Assembly (NCBI RefSeq): GCF_028475105.1
Contig: NZ_CP116936.1
Coordinates: 558,001-622,000, forward strand
Length of the DNA stretch: 64,000 nucleotides
Reading direction: 5' to 3'
DNA from: Micromonospora sp. LH3U1
Lineage (GTDB): Bacteria; Actinomycetota; Actinomycetes; Mycobacteriales; Micromonosporaceae
Positions 1 through 9,468 of the stretch are shown piece after piece; within the stretch, counting starts at the first letter, position 1, and each line of letters opens with the position of its first letter. The position numbers and the translations under genes were made by a program. Below the pieces are notes generated by a model that was given only the letters and a program-made list of their open reading frames with translations, was not told where the DNA came from and ran no database searches.

Positions 1-1
1 C

Positions 2-325
2 GACCACGGCCCCGCCGCGCCCATCTCGACCGCCGCGCCGGCCGCTGCCCGTTGCGGCACCTGCGGCTTCTACCTGCCGCTGGCCGGTGCGATGCGGCAG
101 GCGTTCGGGGCGTGCGGCAACTTCTACGCCCCCGATGACGGCCGGGTGGTGAGCGCCGACCACGGTTGCGGCGCCCACTCCGAGACGCTGATCGAGGCGG
201 CCGAGACCGCGGTCGACGAGCTGCCCACGGTGTACGACGACAGCGCGGTGGAGGCCATGTCGGTCAGCCGCGCACCGGGATCGGTAGAGGCCGCCGAGCC
301 GGCGGAGCCGTACGGGCACTCCTGA
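2..325 (+). CDS. DUF3027 domain protein, C-terminal fragment
   Basis: This is the 3' end of a gene that begins before the window; 107 residues are visible. The fragment carries the paired-cysteine segment CGTCGFYLPL near its start, then CGNFYAP and DHGCGAHSE, which are typical of the actinobacterial DUF3027 family. Cysteines and histidines are spaced as in a possible metal-binding fold, but that is inference. The end is an acidic, Ala/Glu/Pro-rich tail. The family has no established function. It is followed convergently by a DUF2530 gene and then by an NCS2 permease, an order I recall from other actinomycetes. The start and N-terminal domain cannot be assessed. Confidence 0.8.
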   Translation, partial: DHGPAAPISTAAPAAARCGTCGFYLPLAGAMRQAFGACGNFYAPDDGRVVSADHGCGAHSETLIEAAETAVDELPTVYDDSAVEAMSVSRAPGSVEAAEPAEPYGHS

Positions 326-361
326 TCGTTCGCGCCGGGGTGCTCCGGCGCAGTGGCCAGG

Positions 362-607
362 TCAGCTGGCGCGGCGGCGGCGTCGGTTGGCGTCGTGCCG
401 CATCATCGTGGCGAGCCCTGGGAAGCCCCAGAGGAAGCCGGCGAGGCAGGTCCAGAGCCAGTTCTGGTGACCGTGGTCGGTCAGCCAGCCCCGGAAGAAG
501 ATCAGCAGGACCAGCCCGGCCACCGCCCACGCGACCAACCCGGCGAGGGCGAACGGCACCATCGGCGGGTCCAGTGGTGCGGGCCGCGGTGGCTGCTCGT
601 TCGGCAT
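362..607 (-). CDS. DUF2530 small membrane protein
   Basis: This 81-residue protein has two hydrophobic segments, at about residues 17-38 and 50-67, joined by a short loop containing WLTDHGHQNW. The tail is basic (DANRRRRRAS). This layout matches the DUF2530 family, found next to NCS2 permease genes in actinomycetes. The ATG start at 607 is chosen because the hydrophobic core begins soon after it; the same frame stays open upstream only as antisense of the permease gene. It is divergent from that permease with 88 bp between the starts. Function is unknown; a membrane location is inferred from hydrophobicity. Confidence 0.75.
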   Translation of the reverse strand: MPNEQPPRPAPLDPPMVPFALAGLVAWAVAGLVLLIFFRGWLTDHGHQNWLWTCLAGFLWGFPGLATMMRHDANRRRRRAS

Positions 608-695
608 CCGGCAAGCGTACGCGATCGACTTCCCCTGCCCCTCAGTGATCTGGGACGATGCGCGCGACAACCGGAAGATCACCTGCGAGGACCTG

Positions 696-2174
696 ATGGC
701 AGTAGCGCCGCCCGAGAACGGCACCCCTCCCAACCCCGCCCACCCGCGTAACGGCTTCGACCGGTTCTTCGAGATCTCCGCCCGTGGCTCGACGTTGAGC
801 CGCGAGGTACGCGGTGGCCTGGCGACCTTCTTCACGATGGCGTACATCGTGGTGCTCAACCCGCTGATCCTGGGTGGTGCCGTCGACGGTGACGGCAAGA
901 CCCTTCCGATTCCCGCCCTGGCTGCCGCGACCGCGCTGGTAGCCGGCCTGATGACCATTCTGATGGGTGTGGTCGGCCGGTTCCCGCTGGCGCTCGCCGC
1001 CGGTCTGGGCGTCAACGCGCTGGTGGCGTACGAGATCGCCCCCGAGATGACCTGGGCCGACGCGATGGGCCTGGTGGTGATCGAGGGTGTGATCATCGCG
1101 GTGCTGGTGCTGACCGGTCTGCGGACCGCGGTGTTCCGCTCGGTGCCGACCCAGATGAAGACCGCGATCGGGGTCGGTATCGGTCTGTTCCTGACCATCA
1201 TCGGTCTGGTGGACGCCGGCTTCGTCCGGCGGATCCCGGACGCCGCCAACACCACCGTCCCGGTCGGCCTGGGCATCGGCGGCAAGCTGGTGAGCTGGCC
1301 GATGCTGGTCTTCGTGGTGGGTCTGCTGATCACCCTGGTGCTGGTGGTCCGGCGGGTACGGGGCGCGATCCTGATCGGCATCCTCGCCTCGACCGTGCTG
1401 GCGGTGGTCGTGGAGGCGATCGGCAACATCGGCCCGTCGTTCGTCAACGGTCAGCCCAACCCGAAGGGCTGGTCGCTGAACGTGCCGGAGCTGCCGAAGA
1501 CGGTGGTCGACCTGCCGGACCTGTCGCTGCTCGGCAAGTTCAACGTGCTGGACTCGTGGGGCCGGGCCGGCTGGCTGGTCGTGCTGATGTTCGTGTTCAC
1601 GCTGCTGATCACGGACTTCTTCGACACCATGGGCACGATGGTGGCGGTCGGCCAGGAGGGCGGCCTGCTCGACGAGGAGGGCACCCCGCCGCGGGCCAAG
1701 GAGATCCTGTTGGTCGACTCGATCGCCGCGGCGGCCGGCGGTGCGGCCAGCACCTCCAGCAACACGTCGTACATCGAGAGCGCCGCCGGTGTCGCGGAGG
1801 GTGCCCGGACCGGCGTGGCCAACCTGGTCACCGGCGTGCTCTTCCTGCTGGCGATGTTCCTGGCGCCGCTGGTGGTGATCGTGCCGTTCGAGGCCGCGTC
1901 GACGGCCCTGGTGGTGGTCGGTTTCCTGATGATGACCGCGGTGCGGACGATCGACTGGTCCGACTACGAGATCGCCATTCCGGCGTTCCTCACCATCGTG
2001 CTGATGCCGTTCACCTACTCGATCTCCAACGGCATCGGCGCTGGTCTGATCACCTTCGTGGTGGTCAAGCTGGCCCGGGGTAAGGCCCGCGAGGTCCATT
2101 CGCTGCTGTACGGGGTGGCCGCGTTGTTCGTGCTGTACTTCCTGCGCGGGCCCATCGAGTCTCTGGTGCTCTGA
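696..2174 (+). CDS. NCS2 family nucleobase permease
   Basis: The 492-residue protein has about twelve to fourteen hydrophobic segments. It carries the AzgA/PbuG-type NCS2 signatures FFTMAYIVVLNP near the N-terminus, the central FFDTMGTMVAVG, and the SSNTSYIESAAGV segment in the second half of the transport core. Relatives import adenine, guanine or hypoxanthine by proton symport; the exact substrate cannot be read from sequence. An in-frame ATG exists at 645, but the ATG at 696 follows a CGAGGA purine stretch and fits the usual start before the conserved RFFEISARGS segment. A strong hairpin follows the stop codon, so this looks like a single-gene transcript. No purine riboswitch is visible upstream. 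Confidence 0.88.
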   Translation: MAVAPPENGTPPNPAHPRNGFDRFFEISARGSTLSREVRGGLATFFTMAYIVVLNPLILGGAVDGDGKTLPIPALAAATALVAGLMTILMGVVGRFPLALAAGLGVNALVAYEIAPEMTWADAMGLVVIEGVIIAVLVLTGLRTAVFRSVPTQMKTAIGVGIGLFLTIIGLVDAGFVRRIPDAANTTVPVGLGIGGKLVSWPMLVFVVGLLITLVLVVRRVRGAILIGILASTVLAVVVEAIGNIGPSFVNGQPNPKGWSLNVPELPKTVVDLPDLSLLGKFNVLDSWGRAGWLVVLMFVFTLLITDFFDTMGTMVAVGQEGGLLDEEGTPPRAKEILLVDSIAAAAGGAASTSSNTSYIESAAGVAEGARTGVANLVTGVLFLLAMFLAPLVVIVPFEAASTALVVVGFLMMTAVRTIDWSDYEIAIPAFLTIVLMPFTYSISNGIGAGLITFVVVKLARGKAREVHSLLYGVAALFVLYFLRGPIESLVL

Positions 2175-2183
2175 CGTGCGTCC

Positions 2184-2213
2184 GGGCGGGGAATCGAGCA
2201 GGATTCCCCGCCC
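2184..2213 (+). terminator. Perfect hairpin terminator after the NCS2 permease
   Basis: A 12-bp perfect stem (GGGCGGGGAATC and its complement) surrounds a six-base loop and begins 10 bp after the permease stop. There is no U-tract, as is usual for high-GC actinomycete terminators. Confidence 0.8.
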
Positions 2214-2272
2214 GTAACATCATGAATCCCCTCGTGAGCCTGGTCATAACGGATGTCGTTAGCCATGCTCAT

Positions 2273-2287
2273 TAGTTAAGCTAACTA
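2273..2287. promoter_or_regulatory. Palindromic operator at the MarR gene start
   Basis: The inverted repeat TAGTTA-AGC-TAACTA ends two bases before the GTG start of the MarR gene. It lies in a locally AT-rich stretch. MarR proteins bind such palindromes as dimers, so autoregulation is likely. There is no Shine-Dalgarno sequence here, which would fit a leaderless message. Confidence 0.6.
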
Positions 2288-2289
2288 CT

Positions 2290-2739
2290 GTGACGGAGCG
2301 GACGGTGACGGCGGAACGCGTGCCACCGGCGCAGCTGGCTCCCCAGCTGCGTGATGCGATCACCCGACTCAACCGGCGGGTCCGCCAGGCCCGACCGGTC
2401 GGCGACCTCACGGTCACCCAGCTCTCCGCGCTCACCAGCCTGCGGCTGGCGGGCGCGTTGACGCCCCGGGAACTGGCCGATGTCGAGCGGGTGCAGCCAC
2501 CGACGATGACCAAGATCGTCGCGAAGTTGGAGGACCGTGGCCTTGTGCAGCGGACACCCCATCCGACCGACGGCCGGCAGGTCATCCTCGCGGCGACCGA
2601 AGGGGGGCGGACCGTGATCGAGCAGTTCGAGCGGGTCCGCGACGAATGGCTGGCCCGCCGGCTGGTCGAGCTCACCGAGGACGAACGGGAGACCCTGCAC
2701 AGGGCCGCCGAGATTCTTCAAAAGCTCGCCCGCGCCTGA
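2290..2739 (+). CDS. MarR family transcriptional regulator
   Basis: The 149-residue protein has the MarR winged-helix layout: an N-terminal dimerisation helix, a recognition region around VQPPTMTKIVAKLEDRGLV at residues 75-93, and a beta wing containing HPTDGRQVILAAT. The C-terminal helices complete the dimer domain. The GTG start at 2290 is two bases after a palindromic operator and lacks a ribosome-binding site, which suggests leaderless translation. The MFS exporter gene follows on the same strand after 72 bp. MarR proteins often repress a neighbouring efflux pump and release it on binding a small molecule; that role is inferred here from context. Confidence 0.88.
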   Translation: MTERTVTAERVPPAQLAPQLRDAITRLNRRVRQARPVGDLTVTQLSALTSLRLAGALTPRELADVERVQPPTMTKIVAKLEDRGLVQRTPHPTDGRQVILAATEGGRTVIEQFERVRDEWLARRLVELTEDERETLHRAAEILQKLARA

Positions 2740-2793
2740 GCCACACCCGCGCCACCGGGTTCGTGCCGTCACCTGTCGATGACGCGTACGTCC

Positions 2794-2801
2794 GGAGGAG
2801 G
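2794..2801 (+). promoter_or_regulatory. Ribosome-binding site fixing the MFS start
   Basis: GGAGGAGG stands 10 bases before the GTG at 2812. It lies inside the frame that would open at the upstream ATG (2779), which itself has no such signal. This favours GTG 2812 as the real start. Confidence 0.65.
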
Positions 2802-2811
2802 CGCACCAAGA

Positions 2812-4095
2812 GTGCAGGCCAAGTTGAGCACGATGTTCCAGTCCCTACAGGTCCGCAACTACCGCCTCTTCGCATCCGGGCAGCTGATCAAACTGATCGG
2901 CGTCTGGATGATGTTCATCGCCCAGGACTGGCTCGTCCTCGAGCTCTCCGACAACTCGGCCACCGCCCTTGGCGTGGTCACCGCCTGCCAGTTCACCCCG
3001 GTGCTGCTGCTCACCCTGCTCTCCGGCCGGCTCGCCGACCGGTACGACAAGCGGGTGCTGCTCTTCGCCGCCAACGCCTTCTGGACGGTGCTGGCGCTCG
3101 GCATGGCCGTGCTGGTCCTCACCGACATGGTGCAGCTCTGGCACGTCTTCGCCTTCGCCGCGTTGCTCGGCACCGCCAACGCCGTGGAAACCCCGGTCCG
3201 CCAGGCGTTCGTCTCCGAACTCGTCGGTACGTCACTGCTGCCCAACGCGCTGTCGCTGAACGCGGCCGTCTTCAACTCCGCCCGCATCGTCGGCCCGGCC
3301 GTCGCCGGGCTGGCCATCGCCGCCTTCGACGTGGGCCCGGTCTTCCTCTTCACCGCCCTCAGCTCCATCGCGCCGCTGGTCAACGTGGTCCGGATGCGAA
3401 CGACCGATCTGCACCGTGACGCCCTGCTGCCGCGCGACGAGCGGGCGTCCGCCCGGGTCGTCGACGGGCTGCGGTACGTGTGGCGCCGGCCGGATCTGCT
3501 GATGCCGATGGCGATGATGTCGGTGATCGGCATGTCGCTGTTCAATTTCCAGCTCACCCTTGCCGCGCTGGCCAAGACGGTCTTCCACACGGGCGCTGCC
3601 TCCTTCGGCCTGTTCAGCACGGCGCTGGCGGTCGGCGCGCTGGGCGGCGCGCTCAGCGGCACCGGCCGGCGTAGTCGTCCGTCGGTCTGGCTGGTGCTCG
3701 GTGCCGCGATCGCCTGCGCCAGCTTCGGCACCCTGGTCGGCTTCGCGTCGACGTACTGGCTGGTCGTGGCGCTGCTGGTGCCGACCGGCTTCTGCATGGT
3801 CTTCTTCGCCCAGGCCGCCAACCAGCGGATCCAGATGGGCGTCGACGCGGCCTTCCGGGGTCGGGTGATGGCCCTGTGGGTGCTGGTGTTCCTGGGTACC
3901 AACCCGGTCGGCGCGCCGCTGATCGGCTGGATCGCGGAGCGCTACGGTGCCGGCGCCAGCATCTGGATGGGTGGTCTGCTCTCGCTGGCCACCGCGCTGG
4001 TCGCGCTCACCTGGCAGCTGCGCCACTCCGGTGCCCGGCTGCGTTTCCGGGTGCTGCCGATGCCCCGCTTCTACGTCACCTCCACCGACTGCTGA
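2812..4095 (+). CDS. MFS transporter, DHA3-like exporter
   Basis: The 427-residue protein has about twelve membrane segments. The cytoplasmic motif GRLADRYDKR between segments 2 and 3 is the MFS motif A, and the N-terminal segment LQVRNYRLFASGQ is typical of the EntS-like DHA3 group. These proteins export drugs or siderophores by proton antiport. A frame-compatible ATG lies at 2779, but the strong GGAGGAGG site points to GTG 2812. It follows the MarR gene on the same strand and is the obvious candidate target for that regulator. The substrate is unknown. Confidence 0.86.
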   Translation: MQAKLSTMFQSLQVRNYRLFASGQLIKLIGVWMMFIAQDWLVLELSDNSATALGVVTACQFTPVLLLTLLSGRLADRYDKRVLLFAANAFWTVLALGMAVLVLTDMVQLWHVFAFAALLGTANAVETPVRQAFVSELVGTSLLPNALSLNAAVFNSARIVGPAVAGLAIAAFDVGPVFLFTALSSIAPLVNVVRMRTTDLHRDALLPRDERASARVVDGLRYVWRRPDLLMPMAMMSVIGMSLFNFQLTLAALAKTVFHTGAASFGLFSTALAVGALGGALSGTGRRSRPSVWLVLGAAIACASFGTLVGFASTYWLVVALLVPTGFCMVFFAQAANQRIQMGVDAAFRGRVMALWVLVFLGTNPVGAPLIGWIAERYGAGASIWMGGLLSLATALVALTWQLRHSGARLRFRVLPMPRFYVTSTDC

Positions 4096-4195
4096 GGTTC
4101 ACCGAAGGCGAGCCGGGCCGCGTCCGCTCGGGGTGGATTGTGCGGATGCGGCCAAATCGCTGGCGGGGTGGCACGGTGGGGCTTAGCGTCGATAC

Positions 4196-4705
4196 GTGGG
4201 AGTCGAACGCGCGCTGATGCTGGCCCTGGCGTTCCTCGCCGTGGCCAGTCTGCCGGCGGCACTCGCCCTGCTCTTCTGCTATGACGAGATCCTCGACCGG
4301 GTGGTGTGCGGCTGGTCCGAGTGGCGTGAGCGCCGGCGGGAGGAACGCACGATCGCCCGACTCGACCGGGCCGTCGAGGCCGACGCGCTGACCCGGGACA
4401 TCGACTTCAGCGATTTCGACCGTGTCGACCGTCGGCCCCTGGAACAGGTCGCCGCCGACCTGCGCCGCCTCGGCGGTCAGCGGCTCGGCGGCACCGGCCG
4501 GTCGATGATCTGGCACGGCGAGCTGCTCCAGGTGTACGACGACAGGCTCCGGCTGGCCTGCCGCGCTCTCGGCCTCACCGAGCACCTCGCCGAACTGGAG
4601 GGCGTCGACCAGGAGATCGAGCGGGTCCGGGTGGAGGGTGTGCTGCACGCGGCCGGCCTGTCCCTGCCGGCAGCCCGGGCCGGGCACCGGCAACGGCACC
4701 GCTGA
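4196..4705 (+). CDS. Conserved hypothetical membrane-anchored protein
   Basis: The 169-residue protein begins with one hydrophobic segment (about residues 7-27, containing LALAFLAVASLPAALALLF). A charged cytoplasmic-type domain rich in Arg and Glu follows, with segments such as WSEWRERRREERTIARLDR. I recognise no catalytic motif. The hydrophilic part looks mostly helical, with conserved-looking RRPLEQVAADLRRL and MIWHGELLQVYDDRL stretches that suggest a real family. Translation probably begins at GTG 4196, which has only a weak upstream purine stretch. It is convergent with sepH. I cannot assign a function. Confidence 0.65.
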   Translation: MGVERALMLALAFLAVASLPAALALLFCYDEILDRVVCGWSEWRERRREERTIARLDRAVEADALTRDIDFSDFDRVDRRPLEQVAADLRRLGGQRLGGTGRSMIWHGELLQVYDDRLRLACRALGLTEHLAELEGVDQEIERVRVEGVLHAAGLSLPAARAGHRQRHR

Positions 4706-4774
4706 GCAACCCGACGGTCGCGGCTCGTTGAGGCCGCCCTGATCGACCCGGCTTCCCGGAAGGCGGGGTGTCGC

Positions 4775-4798
4775 TGAGGCGCGGACACCGCGACCTCA
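4775..4798. terminator. Imperfect hairpin between convergent genes
   Basis: TGAGGCGCGG pairs with CCGCGACCTCA through a three-base loop with one bulged A. It sits in the 153-bp gap between the convergent hypothetical gene and sepH and may serve both. Confidence 0.45.
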
Positions 4799-4858
4799 AG
4801 GAAACCGAGTCGATCGTGTGCGTGAGGCAGTGACGGGCCGCCCGACGACGCGGAAGCG

Positions 4859-5935
4859 TCAGGAGGACTCGCGCGCGGCCGGCCCACTGCCGAAGAGCAC
4901 GTCGTCCCAGCTCGGCAGTCGCTTACGCGGCTTGCCGTTGGCGTCGGTCGACTCGCCGGCGGCCGCCGCGGTGGCCGTCCGGCGGGGCCGGAGCACCGCC
5001 AGCGACGGCACGGCCGGCACCTCCTTGGGCGCGTCCGAGTCGTCGTCGAAGGCCGACCCCTGGCCGCCGCCGAGTAGCGCGGCGGCACCCCCACCGACCG
5101 GCCGCTGCCGAGGCGCGTCCGACCCGGCAAGAGCAGCCGGGGTACGCGGCTCAAGACCGCGACCCGACGAGCCGCCCAGCGGGCGGTCCAGTGAGGCGAG
5201 CAGCGCGTCCCGGCCAGCCCGGATCGGATCCCGACCGGAGCGCGGGTGCTCGGACGCCGCCGGCAACCCGTGCCCACCACGGCTCGGCTCGCCGCGCGAC
5301 GGACCGGGCAGGGCGTGCCCGCCCCGCTCCGGTGCCGGCTCCTGACCGAGGATCGGCGTGGGCCGCTCGGCGCACAGGTACTGCGCCATGTCGTCGTGCG
5401 GCGCGACCACCTGCCGGGCCTTGTCCATGTCCCAGATGGCCTGCGCGGTGGCCTTGCCGGACGGCCACGTGGCGATGATCCGCCAGGTGCCGTCGTCACG
5501 CCGGTATGCGTCCCAGGAGATCTTCTCGGTGTCGATGCCGTGCTGGCTCAGCCGGCCGTTGACCACCTCGGCCAGTGGGGTGGGCTTCTCCGCACCCTTG
5601 AGTCGGGTCCGTCGGGCGTGCTGGGCGAGCATCGCCCGCTCCTGAAGCACCGGGCCGGCGTAGCGCAGCACCCGGTCGACCGGCACCCCGGCGATCCGGG
5701 CGACGTCCTCGGCGGACTCACCGGAGCGGATGCGGGCCTGGATGTCCCGGGGGGACAGTGAGGGAATCGGGTCGACGGTGCTCGGTGCCACCGCGAGCGG
5801 CGGGGCACCCGGCTCGGGGTGCATCACGCCGGCGATGCGTTCGTCGATCGGCAGGGCGAGGAGTCGCCCGACCTCGTCGGCGAGCACCAGCGCCTGACCG
5901 TCCTCGGAGAGGGCGACGAAGCGTACTGGGCGCAT
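4859..5935 (-). CDS. sepH: Septation protein SepH (DUF3071)
   Basis: The 358-residue protein starts with the SepH N-terminal module: MRPVRFVALSEDGQALVL, then a helix-turn-helix-like segment (SPRDIQARIRSGESAEDVAR, about residues 61-80). A conserved domain ends near QAIWDMDKARQVVAPHD. The C-terminal 140 residues are low-complexity Pro/Gly/Arg-rich and end in a short conserved KRLPSWDDVLFG motif. In Streptomyces, SepH binds FtsZ and stimulates filament assembly during sporulation septation. The ATG at 5935 is preceded by GGAGG seven bases upstream. The gene is monocistronic on the minus strand and lies upstream of serC. Confidence 0.88.
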   Translation of the reverse strand: MRPVRFVALSEDGQALVLADEVGRLLALPIDERIAGVMHPEPGAPPLAVAPSTVDPIPSLSPRDIQARIRSGESAEDVARIAGVPVDRVLRYAGPVLQERAMLAQHARRTRLKGAEKPTPLAEVVNGRLSQHGIDTEKISWDAYRRDDGTWRIIATWPSGKATAQAIWDMDKARQVVAPHDDMAQYLCAERPTPILGQEPAPERGGHALPGPSRGEPSRGGHGLPAASEHPRSGRDPIRAGRDALLASLDRPLGGSSGRGLEPRTPAALAGSDAPRQRPVGGGAAALLGGGQGSAFDDDSDAPKEVPAVPSLAVLRPRRTATAAAAGESTDANGKPRKRLPSWDDVLFGSGPAARESS

Positions 5936-6070
5936 AGCGTTGCCTCCGTCCCGCTTCGCTGGCCGTACGCCACGAGTCGGCCACCCAGGCGTCTCGCACC
6001 ACCGTACGCGCATCTGTCTCGGGGTGGGGGAAGCGACACCCCGCATGTCGTGACTGAGCTGCGGCAATGA

Positions 6071-6114
6071 TCACGGTCGGTGTCCGTGGAGGCCCCAACG
6101 GACACCGACCGTGA
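6071..6114 (-). terminator. Hairpin terminator after serC
   Basis: A 17-bp perfect stem beginning TCACGGTCGG, with a ten-base loop, lies seven bases beyond the serC stop on the minus strand. Confidence 0.75.
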
Positions 6115-6120
6115 CGAAGC

Positions 6121-7452
<1,332 letters not shown>

Positions 7453-8559
7453 TCAGGCGCCGTGCGGGATGGCGGCCCAGCCCTCGACGTCGGACGGCTT
7501 ACGGGTCTCCGGACCGACGTAGAGGGCGGACGGGCGTACCAGCCGCTGCAGGCGCTTCTGCTCCAGGATGTGCGCGCTCCAGCCGCCCATCCGCGCGCAG
7601 GTGAACATCGAGGTGAACATGTGTGCCGGCACCTCGGCGAAGTCCAGCACCACGGCCGACCAGAACTCGACGTTGGTGGCCAGCACCCGGTCCGGGCGGC
7701 GGGCCTGCAACTCGGCGAGGGCGGCCTTCTCCAGCGCCTCGGCGATCTCGAAGCGCGGCGCGCCCAACTCCTTGGCGGTGCGTCGGAGCACTCGGGCACG
7801 CGGGTCCTCGGCCCGGTAGACCCGGTGGCCGAAGCCCATCAGCCGCTCGCCGCGATCGAGCACACCCTTGACGTAGCCCTCCGCGTCACCGCTGCGCTCC
7901 ACCGCCTCCAGCATGCTGAGCACCCGGGACGGGGCACCGCCGTGCAGCGGGCCGGAGAGGGCGCCGATGCCCGACGAGATGCAGGCAGCCGCGTCCGCCC
8001 CGGTGGAGGCGACGATGCGAGCGGTGAAGGTGGACGCGTTCAGGCCGTGCTCGGCGGCCGAGATGAAGTACGCGTCGACGGCCTTGACGTGCCGCGGGTC
8101 GGGCTCTCCGCGCCAGCGCTTCATGAACCGCTCGACGATGGTCTGCGCCTTGTCGATCTCCTTCTGCGGCACCGCCGGCAGGCCGAGGCCCCGGGCGGAC
8201 TGGGCGACGAAGGAGAGCGCGGTCACCGATACCCGGGCGAGGTCCTCGCGGGCCTGCTCGTCGGAGATGTCCAGCAGTTGGTTGAGCCCCCAGTACGGGG
8301 CCAGCATCGCGACCGCGGACTGCACGTCGACGCGGATGTCACCGGAGTGCACCGGCACCGGGAACGGCTCCGCCGGCGGCAGGCCCGGCCCGAACCGGCC
8401 GTCGACCAGCAGCGCCCACACGTTTCCGAACGAGACCTGCCCGATCAGATCCTCGATGTCGACCCCGCGATAGCGCAGCGCGCCGCCCTCACGGTCAGGT
8501 TCGGCGATCTCGGTCTCGAAGGCGACGACGCCCTCCAGCCCGGGTTTGAAATCAGCCAT
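7453..8559 (-). CDS. citA: Citrate synthase
   Basis: The 368-residue enzyme condenses acetyl-CoA and oxaloacetate at the entry to the citric acid cycle. It has the short N-terminal module LRYRGVDIEDLI, the histidine segment GPLHGGAPS near residue 205, the second active-site histidine in GFGHRVYRAEDPRA near 240, and the region around LATNVEFWSAVVLD near 295, where the catalytic aspartate lies. The length fits the compact Gram-positive CitA type rather than the roughly 430-residue GltA type. The ATG at 8559 is divergent from pdxH across 249 bp. The divergent citrate synthase-pdxH arrangement is one I know from other actinomycetes. Confidence 0.93.
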   Translation of the reverse strand: MADFKPGLEGVVAFETEIAEPDREGGALRYRGVDIEDLIGQVSFGNVWALLVDGRFGPGLPPAEPFPVPVHSGDIRVDVQSAVAMLAPYWGLNQLLDISDEQAREDLARVSVTALSFVAQSARGLGLPAVPQKEIDKAQTIVERFMKRWRGEPDPRHVKAVDAYFISAAEHGLNASTFTARIVASTGADAAACISSGIGALSGPLHGGAPSRVLSMLEAVERSGDAEGYVKGVLDRGERLMGFGHRVYRAEDPRARVLRRTAKELGAPRFEIAEALEKAALAELQARRPDRVLATNVEFWSAVVLDFAEVPAHMFTSMFTCARMGGWSAHILEQKRLQRLVRPSALYVGPETRKPSDVEGWAAIPHGA

Positions 8560-8808
8560 GTCGCTCTCCTGGATCTGGTCGGTGCGCCCGATCGGCTCAT
8601 CCGGCCCGATTGGCCGAGCGCCTTAGGCGACCCTCAGGGATGTGTTCGGAACATACTGCCTGCTGAGTAAGGGATACGCGACCCGCTGCGACTGTGCTGC
8701 ACGCGACATCCCCGGATGCGCAATCTCCGCGCCCCTCGGTGAGACTGGGCGGTGCGGGCTGGTCAGCGCGGGAGGGCGCTGGCAGGGTCGCCGAGAAGGA
8801 GTGGGGAC

Positions 8809-9468
8809 GTGACGGGTGACACACCCGCCCCGGCCGCGATGCGTAACGAGTACGCCGCGGACCGGGGCCTGACCGAGGTTGACCTGGCCGCCGACTGGCA
8901 CACCCAGTTCGACCGCTGGTTCGCCGACGCGGTGGCCTTCGGGCTACCCGAACCGAACGCGATGGTGGTGGGCACCGCCGACCCGGCCGGCCGGCCGAGC
9001 GGACGGACCGTGCTGCTGAAGGGGTACGACCCCGAGGGCTTCGTCTTCTTCACCAACCACCTGTCGCGCAAGGGCGTGGAGGCGTCCGCCAACCCGTACG
9101 CCAGCCTGGTCTTCCCGTGGTTTCCCATGCAGCGTCAGGTGGTGGTCGGCGGGCGGATCGCGCACGTCGACCGCGCGACGAGCGAGGCGTACTTCGCCAG
9201 CCGGCCGCGCGGCTCCCAACTGGGAGCCTGGGCGAGCCCGCAGTCGCAGGTGGTGCCGGGCCGAACCGAGCTGGAGGAGCGCTACCGGGCGGTGGCCGAG
9301 CGGTTCGCCGACGAGGCCGTGATCCCCGCCCCGCCGCACTGGGGTGGGTTGCGGGTCCAACCTGATTCGGTGGAGTTCTGGCAGGGCCGGGCCGGCCGGT
9401 TGCACGACCGACTCCGCTTCCGCCGCCTCGATGAGGGCGGCTGGATCGTCGAGCGGTTGGCGCCGTGA
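8809..9468 (+). CDS. pdxH: Pyridoxamine 5'-phosphate oxidase
   Basis: The 219-residue FMN enzyme oxidises pyridoxamine or pyridoxine phosphate to pyridoxal phosphate in vitamin B6 metabolism. FMN-binding segments GRTVLLKGYD and FFTNHLSRKG are present, with ASPQSQVV in the middle and the substrate-binding C-terminal FWQGRAGRLHDR. The GTG start at 8809 follows an AAGGAG site by seven bases and excludes an implausible basic N-terminal extension. The stop overlaps the start of the next MFS gene by four bases (GTGA), so the two are translationally coupled. Confidence 0.92.
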   Translation: MTGDTPAPAAMRNEYAADRGLTEVDLAADWHTQFDRWFADAVAFGLPEPNAMVVGTADPAGRPSGRTVLLKGYDPEGFVFFTNHLSRKGVEASANPYASLVFPWFPMQRQVVVGGRIAHVDRATSEAYFASRPRGSQLGAWASPQSQVVPGRTELEERYRAVAERFADEAVIPAPPHWGGLRVQPDSVEFWQGRAGRLHDRLRFRRLDEGGWIVERLAP

